NCBI RefSeq assembly: GCF_029873635.1
Contig: NC_080426.1
Span: forward strand, 55,504,093 to 55,568,092
Origin: Malania oleifera
Lineage: Eukaryota > Streptophyta > Magnoliopsida > Santalales > Ximeniaceae
DNA: 64,000 bases
Direction of reading: 5' to 3'
How positions within the stretch are numbered: position 1 is the first letter of the stretch; each line of letters begins with the position of its first letter. A program made the translations under genes and the position numbers. The notes under the pieces are model-generated. The model did no database searches, was not told the origin of the DNA, and saw only the letters and a program-made list of their open reading frames with translations. Positions 46,930 through 58,339 of the stretch are shown here, piece after piece.

Positions 46930-47100
46930 CATCGACGAAGTGGCTTATTGGGATTGTCGATGGGGCCACGTGTCTCGTTGACGAGGAATTACCGGGAGGG
47001 CTATTTCAGGGCCTGAAATTCCTTGACGAAGGTTATGAGGTCGTCGAAAAACTCCATTCTTGACCTCGTCAAAGAAGTGACGTGTCTTGTTGACGAAGTC
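46930..47100 (+). repeat. Decayed GTCGACGA palindrome array in solo LTR
   Basis: About eight units such as ATCGACGAAG, GTTGACGAGG and GTTGACGAAG, ending 6 bp before the TATA box. Confidence 0.75.
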
Positions 47101-47105
47101 AAGGA

Positions 47106-47113
47106 TATAAATA
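47106..47113 (+). promoter_or_regulatory. TATA box of solo gypsy LTR
   Basis: GGATATAAATAGC lies between the palindrome array and the CT/TA run. Confidence 0.6.
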
Positions 47114-47148
47114 GCTCAAACCTGGGTTTTTGGAAATTTTGCATGTGG

Positions 47149-47207
<59 letters not shown>

Positions 47208-47837
47208 TTTCACCTTCTCTCCCCGATTTCGTCGTCGTTCTTCGCCAGATTGACGATCCAAAGCCACCGTATCACTCTTGGGAAGATTTTGTTCACATCT
47301 GCTGGAGTGGTTTGTAGGTTAGGCTAATTTGGGAACCATCCCAAAATTTAGGTAAGTTAATTTTAGTATTATTGGGTATTTGGGGTTTCTGGACTGAATA
47401 GAATATGTTAGGAAAGGAAATACTAAAATTTTGTTGGGGAAAATGTTAATTTCAAGGTGTTATGCTGGGAACACTACAGGTGAGGAATTGGGTATTTTGT
47501 GAGCTTCTCAGTAAGTCAGGTAAGGAGATAAATCAAGTTAGGTTTCTTATGAAAATGCAATTATTATTTTACAACATTTAATTTCATGTAAATATGTATA
47601 TTATAGAATTATGTTGGAAATTATGCTGCTGATCAGAAATATGGTTTTCATGTAAAATATCAGACATATGATTTTAGAACAGGTTTTATGATCTGAATAT
47701 TACCCCTTTTGTGTAGCATAAGACATTTACCATGAAAATTATGATGATGAATATTATGTTTATAGAACAAGCATGTTATTACTGTTTTTGAAAAAATATT
47801 AAAATGATATAGGGATTTTCAAACTAAGAATTTTATA

Positions 47838-47995
47838 TGATATGTCGGCGTAAGGGCCGAGGATTTTATATGATATGCCGGCGTAAAGGCTGAGGATTTT
47901 ATATGATATGTCGGCATAAGAGCCAATGTTTTATATAATATACTGGCGTAAGGGCCAAGGGTTTTATGATATGTTATGTCGGCATAAGGGCCATA
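47838..47995 (+). repeat. About 36-bp minisatellite in solo gypsy LTR
   Basis: Five units with the core CGGCGTAAGGGCCG within TTTTATATGATATG. Its position in the LTR equals the 31/32-bp and 25-27-bp minisatellites of the other gypsy LTRs. Confidence 0.85.
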
Positions 47996-49070
47996 AATTT
48001 TATATGATATGTTATGTAAGGTTTTATGAAAATAATAACATGATAGATATTATTATGAAATAGTAATGTATCATTATTTGAAAATATATTATATGTTATC
48101 AGAACTTAGATGACTTGGTTTAGGCTTTCACGAAACACAGTACCGTAGCTATATGATCACGATCATGTATATGTTAGTGCTACCACTTATCATAAGGGGT
48201 AGTGGGAGAATGACAGGCGATGTGGTTTTATGGTAGTGTAGGCGTCCCTCTGGTGTTTGGACCAAGAGGGGGAGACCCATTACAGACTCATATTGATCTA
48301 GCGTGGTTAGCCAGCTATTGCTAGGTCCCGCCTTCGGGCCTCACAACCCAGTCATGTGGGGGTAAGACATGACACCAGCCAGCTATCCATCGAGAGTGTT
48401 TTTCATGTACAGTTATATGAGATGATTTATATGTATAGAAATTCAGTATGTTATATCATGTTATGATAAACTATGTTTTTCCCAGATATGATGCGGACAG
48501 TTTTATCAAGTATGATTTATGTACTGTTATACGTGTAACACAAAAATACTTATGTTGCCACACACTGATATTAGTTTATTTCCCTTACTGAGAGGTTTCT
48601 CACCCTAACTATATATAAACATTTCAGGAGTCCTAGATAGAAAAGCAAATAGAGCTCCGCAGCATTAGAGTTCGACTGTGCTACCCTGTCTGAAGGGTAA
48701 GGCATTTCTAGGGTCTGACAAATTTTTGGGTGGCGACCCTAGGACACTTTTTGGATATTTTGGGATGTGTGTATGTATATGACAGTTGTAGTAAAACTCT
48801 AGTATTGTGTTGGATGAATGATTTGATAGGTATATGACTTTACGTTTTCTGCTGCTTAGGTATCAGTGTTGTGTTTCAGGTATATCCTTGGTACCCATGG
48901 GTCCAGGTGGATTATGTTTTATTAGGTTTATTATGTTATTCTGTGGTACCAGATTAAAATTTTTTTTTTTGGTAAAATAGGCAGGTCGTTACAAATACTC
49001 TATTATTAGTTATAGTTTTTAAACCTTCACTAATACTTAAAACCGTCACTAATAATTTGAAATTAATAAT

Positions 49071-49626
49071 TTTTTAATCATTATGTAAAAACCTGCAATT
49101 ACATTTTCGCATACATAACATTAAACCATAATTACTAAAAAATTCATAAATTATTCAAAATTTAAATTCAAATACAAATACAAATACATTATACAAATTC
49201 AATTAAAATACATAAATTCCATATGTTTAGATAACAAAAAAAAAATACAAAATTCAAATTCAAATACAAATACATTATACAAATTCAAATTAAAATATAG
49301 AAATTCCATCAGTTCAGATAACAAAAAAAAATACAAAAAAACAATCAAAAGTTGCATTCGACTGTAGTGCATGATATCGTGCTGATGTTATGATAGCTGC
49401 AAATCCTACAAATTAAGAATTATAAAAAAAATTAGTATGCAATTTTTGAACATATATGTATATGTACCATAAGTATCAATGATTTGATAGCAAAATAATC
49501 GGACATTCGGACACTAATGCGAAAGAAAAAACTAGAAAAAAAAAAAAAAAAAACTCGAGAGAAGTATAATAATTTAAGTGTGGTTATGGGAAACGTACAT
49601 CGGAGGAATTACTGATGAGTTCACAA
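49071..49626. other. CACTA interior, AT-rich, no gene
   Basis: Includes a short duplicated stretch (AATACAAATACATTATACAAATTC at about 49173 and 49261). Nothing coding seen. Confidence 0.6.
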
Positions 49627-50516
49627 AAAGATTTAGTCATTCGGTACATTATGGATAGTAATATGCAATACTGTTCACATAAAGGATGAAGTTTAACATT
49701 CGTTTAACTTTCACTCATTCTTTCAAAAATATTTTAACATTCATTTTATCTTAATTGTCTTTGTACATGGTTTTATTTTGGAAAAATTTTAACGAAATTT
49801 CGACAGCATGCCATCTATAAATTGGACATTTTTCCATAAAACCTGTACTTGAAACCTGGTTGTTTTCAACAAATAAATCATTTCAAGCATGCAACAATCT
49901 AAATCCACTACCAGCATGCAATTCACAATATACTGCATCAGTCATGTAATTGGCGTTCAATACAAGCATGAATTCTAGTAGTTCAATTTACAATTCATAT
50001 AACATAATACTGTCCATCAAAAAGATTTAGTCATTCGGTGTATTATGAATAGTAATCTGCAATGTTGTTCACATAAATGATGAAATTTAATATTCGTTTA
50101 ACTTTCACTCATCCTTTCAAAAATATTTTAACATTTATTTTATCATAATTATCTTTGTACATGGTTTTATTTTGAAAAAATTTTAACGAAATTTCAACAG
50201 CATGTTGTCTATAAATTGGATATTTTCCCATAAAACTTGTACCTGAAACCTGTTTGTTTTCAGCAAATAAATCATTTCAAGCATGCAACAACCTAAATCC
50301 ACTACGAGCATGCAATTCACAATATATTGCATCAGCCTTGCAGTTGGCATCCAACACAAGCATGTGTTCTAATAGTTCAATCTACAATTCATGTAACATA
50401 ATACCATCCATAAAAAAGATTTAGTCATTTGATGCATTATGGATAGTAATCTGCAATGTTGTTCACATAAAGGATGAAGTTTAATATTCATTTAACTTTC
50501 ACTCATCCTTTAAAAA
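49627..50516 (+). repeat. 394-bp tandem repeat, about 2.3 copies
   Basis: AAAGATTTAGTCATT recurs at 49627, 50021 and 50415, a constant 394-bp period. Units share ACTTTCACTCAT, TACATGGTTTTATTTTG and GCATGCAACAA phrases. Copies differ at about one base in ten. It lies inside the CACTA-like element. Confidence 0.9.
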
Positions 50517-53500
50517 AATTATTATTTTGAATATAACAATAGTGTGATAATATTATATTATAGGGGCATTGTTGTCCAACACACTAAAATAGTGCTGCAA
50601 TTTGGTTGAAAAAGTAGTATTTCCATGGGAGTGAAGGAAAATTACCCATATGGAGGGTGGGAATATGGTGCCTAGATTTCATGCATATCCTTTCATTCCA
50701 TGAATATGAACATTCCTGCTACATCAAACTCTTATGCTCAAACAACACCCTAATTATAAGTTCATTGTTTTTGTTATATAGGGCAAGAGGGTTGCTTCTC
50801 GAGGATTGCCTAGTCAAGTTTTCTCTCCATTGGTTTTTTCTGATCTTAGAGGTTCTAAGGAGTGGTGGTCCACATCCATTTTTGTCCAAACTCTTCCTCC
50901 ATGTGGATCTATTTTCTCAAATAGTTAGTGTTTGTAAGAATTAACAACCTTCATCTGGATGTGTCTAGCAAGTTCATTTATAACTAAATTAGAATGATTA
51001 GGACTCAAAGCAGATCATTAATGGACACCTACTGTGATTGAAAATTCCATGGATAGCACCTGGCATTACCCCTCCAAGCTGGAAGGAAAAGTAACACGAG
51101 TAATTTGTCAAAATTTTGTCATATACACGTCCGCAATATTAATTGGGCTATCTAGGCATTGAGTTAGGACATTTTTCCCCTTATGGGGAGATAGAGGCAA
51201 GGGACAGGGGCAGGTCGGGCGGGGCGGGGAAACAGTCTGTTAGCCCGATATACATTGTTAGCCATTTTCCAAGAGATGATTCAAAAGTTATTAAATTTCC
51301 AAATCAATGAAGAGCAAGAAAATCAAAAACAATATAAAAAATATGCATAGTGAAGGAACCACTGTTAAAAAATAAGGTTCTTTCTAAAATTACCTACTTG
51401 TAATAAACCTTTTAAAATATAAAAATAGCCCACTATATCAACCAAAAGAACCACTATTAAAAAATAAATCCAAATTACAATTGAATGAAGAAATTTGCTT
51501 ACTCAAAGAAAAAGAAGACAATCTAGTTATGAAATTTATAAAAAGGAGATGAAATTATGTGCCATCTTTTTGCTGCATGATGCTCATCAATGAGAATTTT
51601 CTAAACTGCTGTCCAAGGTAAACTTTTAAATTTTAGGGTGAGGATACCCCAAATTTTCGACAGATGAGAAAAGATACCAACCAAAGTTAGCCAATATCCC
51701 CATGTTTTTCCTATAATATGCATTAATAATCATACAAAGGAGATAATCATGCACTTCATCCGGGCATAAACAATTTTGCACGACCATAAAATATGATGAT
51801 CGAAAATATGATGCCTAAGTTTCACTGTTGAAGTTGAATTACAAATGCAGCAAATAACATGAAACCATTAAAAAGAAAATGAAAATCAGAAGTACACTTC
51901 TTTCTCAAAAATTGGTAGCTCAGGTCTTGGAAGAATCGCCTTATAATTCTTGCTTTAATAGAAAAGAAGAACTCCTTGCAACAAAAAATAGAGCAAATAC
52001 TCTGATTCTTCAAGGCAAATTGAATAGGCATCATGCTAGCACTTATTTGAAATGAAATCAAATCTCTCTCAACAAAATTAGTCAAATAAAGGAAGAAAAG
52101 GAACATATCAGAAATACAACTGAGAGAACTTTTTGGTTCTTTTCTTATCCAGAATGATGAATACTATCTCTTGAATGTTGACAATTATTATCCCTATTCA
52201 CTCTCATCTTCACAGCTCTCCTTCGCAAGTCATATAAGTACTCAGAGAAAGAAGCATATGAGGATATGTAAAAATAAAAATAAAAAACAAAAAGAAATGA
52301 TGAATGAAGTGAACTGAACCAAAATCATGAAGCTTCTAAATTAAAAGATCCAACATATAGGCCTACATGGAAAATTGCGTAGCAGTCAGAGAAATATCAA
52401 CATTTCCATTCCATTCCATCTACAAACCAAAAGTTACTGACATCTTAAACATCCCCATTCCTTCTCCAACATTCCCCCCCCCCCAAAAAAGGAATGGGGA
52501 CACTCGAAGAGAAACAAAGACAAAAAATAATGATATAGTATTGGTATAATGTTTTTGTATCATTTTACATAGTCTAGAGGTGAGCCAAACATCAGTCAAT
52601 TTAAGTTTGTTGTTTCTTTTGTTATCTACACCCATCTATGGATATGTTAAAGGGATTTCCCTACTTTGTTGCCCACTTACTATTTTCCTAAAATATCCCT
52701 AAAAAACATTAGTTGTATTGAAAATAAAAATGCAATATAGGAAAATAAGTTATGTATTCAAAATTTTTTGTTAACATCCAAAAGTCCATTTAAACAAATT
52801 CTAAATTTTAATAATACATATTACTACCATTGGAGCAAACTTTGTCCAACATATTTACTCAATGTGAGATTTCATTAATTTTATAGAAAAAATAAAAATA
52901 AATGAAGACATTACACACAAAACATATGTCCAATGACTTGTACAAAGCAAAAGAATAGTAGCATCTTTGCAATTATGACCAAAGATTTCAATCTCATCAA
53001 CAACAAACCTTAGTAGTCTAGTAATTTAAATCACTTGCAATAACCAACAATTTGAAAAGGCAAGGTGTGTTGTCTCTTCGCCAAAGCTGAAAAAACAACT
53101 CACATTGAATAATCAGGAAAATGTGGAAACCTAGCTAGCTGCTCCAGAAAGGAAAGGAATCCAGACATCATTACCTAAGGGAACACTAATCACATGCACT
53201 AAGAATTTCCCAACTGTTTATAAGAGAGTTTTAGTTTTGTAGCAAAACCAAATCTACCACTCAAACAAAGGGGAAAAGGGATAATAAAACTACTAAATAA
53301 ATGCATAAAAGATGGTGTCAGTGGCGGTTCTTAGGGTGTCCTTTCTACTAGGAATTCAAACAGATTATTTGACAATGGATCTATTGGGAATTCGAACAGA
53401 TTCAGCAGCATAGACAAAACCTAGAAATTTTCTCAAGTAGATTTTTACCCAAAAGAAAAAACAAAAAGAATGGATTAATACAAAGAATCATAAAAATGAA

Positions 53501-53549
53501 AGTCAAAAATCAGCAGTAGATTAATGCAAAAAAAAATATAAATGTAGAA
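50517..53549. other. CACTA interior of unknown nature
   Basis: About 3 kb with no recognised gene. ORFs at 50657-50944 (plus, 95 codons) and 51822-52106 (minus, 94 codons) show no motif I can name. A GC-rich patch (51205-51235) and a poly-C run (52477-52485) are present. It may be captured host DNA or decayed transposase; neither is shown. Confidence 0.5.
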
Positions 53550-53559
53550 GATTATACCT

Positions 53560-54047
53560 GTTCAGATCTGAGATCTTCACTGATCGGAACACAGAACACC
53601 TGCAGAGAGTGGTCAAATTTAACGATAGGGCGAGGCAGCTTCTTTGTTCCAGGAAATTCCAACGTTTGCTCTATTTAATAGGGGTTGTTTAGTTGCTGCT
53701 TTAAGGTTGTCTCGCTTCCGTACAGGTTAGTGAATAAACCGAATGAAGAATAGACTGACGAATGTGTAGGATCCCTTCATCGTTAAACTCAGCGGATAGA
53801 GGAGATGCCCTAGAAAGCAACACGACAGTTTCAGATAGCTTTTTCACCTGCAGAAGAGGAGGAGGGCATTGAGCAACTTCAGATATGCCATTGTGGTCGA
53901 GTTTCTGATTCTTTGGGCAAGGTTCATTGACTTCGAGGCTTTTTTGATGTTTGTGGAGTGAAGGAGGCGAAAGGGAAAGAAAGGACGATCTGGAGGAGGG
54001 AAAGGAGGGAGGATTGGAGGGAAAGGATTTGGGATAATCCGCATGGG
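53560..54047 (-). other. GC-richer segment with exon-like signals next to the CACTA right repeats
   Basis: On the minus strand an ATG at 54042-54044 opens 66 codons, first proline-rich (FPPILPPFPPP), then basic. CTTCTGCAG/GTGAAAAAG at about 53848-53858 resembles a splice donor. The base composition differs from the AT-rich surroundings. This could be the first exon of a decayed transposon gene or a captured host gene fragment. I do not recognise the protein. Confidence 0.3.
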
Positions 54048-54054
54048 TTTAAGT

Positions 54055-54604
54055 TAGACTATTAGTGACAATTATTTAAACCGTCACTAATAGCCTATTA
54101 TTAGTGACGAATTTGCCAAACTGTCACTAATATTCTTAATTAAATTATTTTTATATTTTTTAAATAAAAACACTATTAGTGATGAATCCTTGAACCGTCA
54201 CTAATAACCTATTAATAGTAACGAATTTTCCAAACCATCACTAATACTCTTAACTAAATTATTTCTACATTTTTTAAATAAAAATACTATTAATGATGAA
54301 TCCTTGAACCGTCACTAATACCCTATTATTAGTAACGAATTTGTCAAACTGTCACTAATATTCTTAACTAAATTATTTTTATATTTTTTAAATAAAAACA
54401 CTATTAGTGATGAATCCTTGAATCGTCACTAATAACCTATTATTAGTGACGAATTTTCCAAACTGTCACTAATACTCTAATAAAAACACTATTAGTGATG
54501 AATCCTTGAACCGTCACTAATATCCTATTATTAGTGACGAATTTTCCAAACCGTCACTAATATTCTAAACTAAATTATTTTTATATTTTTTAAATAAAAA
54601 CACT
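54055..54604. repeat. CACTA subterminal repeats as a 114-bp tandem array
   Basis: CACTATTAGTGATGAATCC and variants recur at 54171, 54285, 54399 and 54487, and its first bases at 54601, at 114-bp spacing with one 88-bp unit. Each unit contains inverted ATTAGTGACG and CGTCACTAAT elements. The last unit is cut by the insertion at 54605. Confidence 0.9.
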
Positions 54605-55431
54605 TGTTGAATCAGGTGTAATCCCAAGAGGGGGGGTGAATTGGGTATTTAAAAATTCTTTGAAACTTATTTACCACTTAATCCCTACTTATATATTTAC
54701 CAATGAGTTCTTATTACTCAATTAATTATGTGCAATGCTATCTAACCTATACATGCAATATAAACAATTTAAATGTAGTGTTGAAAGTAAAGAGTAAAGG
54801 GAAGAAAGAATGCAAACACGATTTTTACGAGGTTCAGCCGACTTGGCCTACGTCCTCGCCTTGAGCAACCATTCAAGGATTTCACTAAATCCCTACTCCT
54901 TAAATTGGGACAGAGCTTCCCTTACAATCCACTGCTTACAAGAGGTATAACTCCCTCCTACTCCGCTGCTTACAAAAGATACGGCTCTTTCCTTAAACAC
55001 CAGTTCACACATCGAACAGTGAATACAATGAATCAGTAAAAACATTAAAAAATGCTTCTAAAAAAAGTTCGTGAGTACAATTCAAATTCCTAATACATTA
55101 ACATATGATATAACTTGAAACTCAGAATGTATGAAACGATGCAATCGTTTATGTATGATATGTTTCAGCACACAAATCCTTTTTTTATTTATTTATCAAA
55201 AACTCCCAAGTAAAGACATATTTGAAATGCTTTGGAGTATAGTAGGGTTTTATTTCACTTTGTAAAGATGCACAAATATATCTAATGTGAACTTGTTAAA
55301 AGCTTTATCTTGAATATTTTATCAATCTATATCAAAAAGCTTTCTTTCAAATATTTAACCACAACTGGATCTTTGTAATATGCAAGTATATATACGATAT
55401 GTAATTCAAAGATCAAAATACTGAGTATAAG
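54605..55431 (-). mobile_element. Sirevirus-type LTR, minus orientation, partial
   Basis: It starts TGTTGAATCAGGTG and AATCCCAAGAGGGG, with GTGAATTGGG, the reverse of the Sirevirus LTR end. The block ACGAGGTTCAGCC...CTACGTCCTCGCCTTG at about 54830-54860 matches the reverse complement of 43255-43295. It is inserted in the CACTA array; ACACT precedes it. It is cut at 55431 by the gypsy complex and its other end is outside the window. Confidence 0.75.
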
Positions 55432-56842
55432 TGTAACGTCCCTCAATTTCTTAACATAAAATATCACATAATAAATAAAATGGTCAACCCGAACCCGTGG
55501 GTAACGGGGACACCTGTCATACACAGCGGAAAACCTAGCAGCAGTACACATAAAATCTCAAACATCCAGTCATAAAATATAATACCAGAGCTTTCTATAA
55601 CATTATGATACTGTACTACTATACATCCTCATGTACATCAAAATATCTCTAGGGTCAAACACAAAATAATTCTAACCCTAGAACAAAATCTTACCCTCCT
55701 CACGGGGTAATCTCACTAATCTCAACGGCGGTCTTGACCCGCCGGTCTCTCAGGGACTCCTGAAAAATGTAATAATATTGGGGGTGAGACACTTCTCAGT
55801 AAGGGAAAATAAACTAAATACAGCTGTGTGGCAACATGAATATTTAATGCATTTGTACGTATACAGTACATTTCATAATTCTATAAACATAATCATATCG
55901 TACTGGGTAAACATATATTTTCACATCTGTTCACAAATCATATCATACATAAAATCATCTGTTATAACTGTAGTACTGAAAACAAACCCAGGATGACTAG
56001 CTAGCTGGTGTCATATATTACCCCCCATGACGGGTTGTGCAGCCCGAAGGCGGGACCCGACAATGGCTGGCCGACCACTGCCGAATCAAATATGTCTGTA
56101 AGTACGATGAGCCCGCCACACCCTGGTCCGGACTTCCAGGTGGACGTCCACACTCTACTGAAAGCCACATCGACTATCCATCTCCCATCCCCTCGTGGGA
56201 CGGTAGCACTAATAAGGCCTCGTGCCAAAATGAACCCATAGCTACGGTACCGAGCTCCTGGTCTGAACTAAACTAACATCCTGGTTGTGAAAACATATAA
56301 TACATGATCATACGTAACATCGTTACGGCCTCGTGCCGAAAACATAGATACGGCCTCGTGCCGAAAATATAAATACGTGGTCTCGCGCTAATAACATAAA
56401 TACAGCCTCGTGCCGATAACATAAATATATGGTCTCGCGCCAAAAACATAAATACGGCCTCGTGCCGATAACATAAATATATGGCCTCGCGCCAAAATTG
56501 TTTCAGGTATATATATACTGAAAATATCTCAATTATCACACAATCGTCAAAACCATCACAACATAACTCATATTTTCATAAATGCCTGAAATCATGCTTG
56601 GTTCGTAAAATCTTTCACATCATAATACATTTCACATAAAATAATATTCATGCCACATATATGCTGTTAAAAGTCATACTTCATATTCTAAAAACGTGAA
56701 TTATTTACATCTTATACATACATATACATTTTAATCATCATAGCAGTATTTTCCCAATCGTACATTTCATGCGTAATACACAATATAACATATGCTTTTT
56801 CTGAAAATAAATTTACTCATAATCAATAATAATTTGTATGAA
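55432..56842 (-). mobile_element. Inverted LTR piece of gypsy family 2
   Basis: The reverse complement of 57996-59378, the downstream 1.4 kb of the plus-strand LTR. The left edge is exactly the LTR terminus (TGTAACGTCCC). The right edge (GTATGAA/GCG at 56842) is inside the LTR, so U3 and leader are missing. Over the first 840 bp there is no length difference; I saw only a few base changes. The only sizeable difference is one extra minisatellite unit (27 bp) near 56400. It has no promoter of its own. Confidence 0.92.
56317..56500 (-). repeat. 25/27-bp minisatellite, inverted copy (7 units)
   Basis: Units of ACGGCCTCGTGCCG followed by an AT-rich ATAACATAAAT segment. The inverted partner has six units. 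Confidence 0.9.
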
Positions 56843-56914
56843 GCGTTTTCACTAAAGAAAGGAAATAGGGGAATGACAAATTTCAAGGACGAAATTTTTA
56901 TAAGGAGGGGAGAA
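56843..56914 (+). other. Gypsy 2 internal 3' end with polypurine tract
   Basis: CAAATTTCAAGGACGAAATTTTT, then AAGGAGGGGAGAA (56902-56914), directly before the LTR. This is the sequence that normally precedes a 3' LTR, here in front of an LTR that also acts as a 5' LTR. It is direct evidence of a second, truncated element copy upstream. Confidence 0.9.
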
Positions 56915-57135
56915 TGTAAAAACCCCCAAAAAGAGACATAAAAGATTAATAGAATGATTTCAAAAAAGAAAATAAAATAAAAAAAAAATAAAATATTAAT
57001 TATTAATTAATTAATTAAACAAATTTAAAAAAAAAAAATTAATTAATTAAAATTATTTTTATTTTATTAATAAAATATATTATTATTAATATTAATTAAA
57101 TATATTATTATTATTATTATTATTATTAATAGTAA

Positions 57136-57165
57136 CATCCTGAAGCTTCAGAAAGCTTCAGGATG
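57136..57165. promoter_or_regulatory. Perfect 13-bp hairpin in gypsy 2 U3
   Basis: CATCCTGAAGCTT and its exact reverse complement are separated by 4 bases. It sits just upstream of TTTATTTAAAC and the CT-rich leader, where other LTRs here have palindrome arrays. Confidence 0.8.
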
Positions 57166-57228
57166 AAATGTTTTATTTAAACATCCCATCCCCACATCAT
57201 CATCATCCCATCCCCACATCATCATCAT

Positions 57229-57345
57229 CTCCTTCTTCTTCTTCTTCTTCTTCTTCTTCTTCTTCGTTATTTTTTTTTCTCTGTTGCTGCAACGCAGCTC
57301 ACTCTCTCTCTCTCTCCTCACGTTCTCTCTCTCTCTCTCTCTCTC
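57229..57345 (+). repeat. (CTT)n and (CT)n leader microsatellites
   Basis: CTT run 57229-57265 and CT runs 57302-57345, followed by CCTCGATTTCGTG, the start-region signature of these LTRs. Confidence 0.92.
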
Positions 57346-58339
57346 CTCGATTTCGTGACGGATTTTCGCCCGATCGAAAATCCGAAGATACCACTGGACT
57401 CCATTCGCTGCTGCCGTCGTTTCTACCGAAGCAGATCGGTGATAGGAGCGGCATAAGCATATTCCTTGGGGTAAGCCATTTCCCCCTTTTTCTTTAATTT
57501 CTTGCAAAATATAAGCCCAATTGACGAACGGACACCACCACGAGAATCTAGGGATGATTCTTTACAAGTCTAGTGGGACGGAATTCTCGTGGGGGTGTCG
57601 GGCCAAAACTCCAAATTTGGGGTGCGGTGATTATTAAGGGGCTTATTTTTAATTAATTAGCATTAATTTAGAAATGCTAAAATATTAAGCATCTGCAACT
57701 GAAATAGGATTTCTGAAATTTAGGGCTCGGGTGAGCGCCGCGGGTGTAATTTTGGGACCCGCAGGCAAAATTTGGAAAAATTAAGTAGGGATATTAAATA
57801 ATAGTTTAAATATTAATTTGAGGTATATGGAGCCTAAGGAAGGCTAGATGAGTATTATTTTGGAGAAATAGATTAATTAATCTGGGGAAAAATGTAAATT
57901 GCAGGAATTAAATTTCGGGCGCTAAGGGCGTGAAATTTTGGGTCCTAATGAATTTCTCAATAGTCAGGTAAGGAAATAAACTAAAGCAGTAATTTTTCAT
58001 ACAAATTATTATTGATTATGAGTAAATTTATTTTCAGAAAAGCATATGTTATATTGTGTATTACGCATGAAATGTACGATTGGGAAAATACTGCTATGAT
58101 GATTAAAATGTATATGTATGTATAAGATGTAAATAATTCACGTTTTTAGAATATGAAGTATGACTTTTAACAGCATATGTGTGGCATGAATATTATTTTA
58201 TGTGAAATGTATTATGATGTGAAAGATTTTACGAACCAAGCATGATTTCAGGCATTTATGAAAATATGAGTTATGTTGTGATGGTTTTGACGATTGTGTG
58301 ATAATTGAGATATTTTCAGTATATATATACCTGAAACAA

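Larger units (their letters stand above)
46854..48993 (+). mobile_element. Gypsy-type solo LTR in the CACTA element
   Basis: A perfect duplication AATAC (46849-46853, 48994-48998). It starts TGTAGAGAGCCGAGG and ends GGCAGGTCGTTACA; 2140 bp. It has the same organisation as the gypsy 1 LTR: palindrome array 46930-47100, TATA 47106, (CT)n(TA)n 47150-47206, donor GTCAG/GTAAGG at 47520, 36-bp minisatellite 47838-47995, CCCGCC block 48326, CTTACTGAGAGG block and acceptor TTTCAG/GAG at 48627. No internal region remains. Confidence 0.92.
46354..54604. mobile_element. CACTA-like DNA transposon, right end outside or interrupted
   Basis: The left end CACTACAAAAAA at 46354 matches the CACTA (En/Spm) terminal sequence; ATA before it could be the 3-bp duplication. 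Subterminal repeats with core ATTAGTGACG, in both orientations, fill 46370-46850 and recur at 48999-49070 and 54055-54604, as expected at both ends. The right terminal repeat is not found because a Sirevirus-type LTR is inserted at 54605. No transposase domain is recognised, so it is either non-autonomous or has lost it. Orientation is unknown. Confidence 0.7.

Noticed and set aside
50657..50944. 95-codon ORF in the CACTA interior as a host gene
   Set aside because: No recognisable domain, no clear splice or promoter context, and the length is compatible with chance in AT-rich DNA.
55778..55996. Identical 72-codon ORFs on opposite strands (55778-55996 and 58814-59032) as a conserved gene
   Set aside because: Identity reflects the recent inverted LTR duplication, not coding constraint. 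The ORF spans LTR regulatory blocks.
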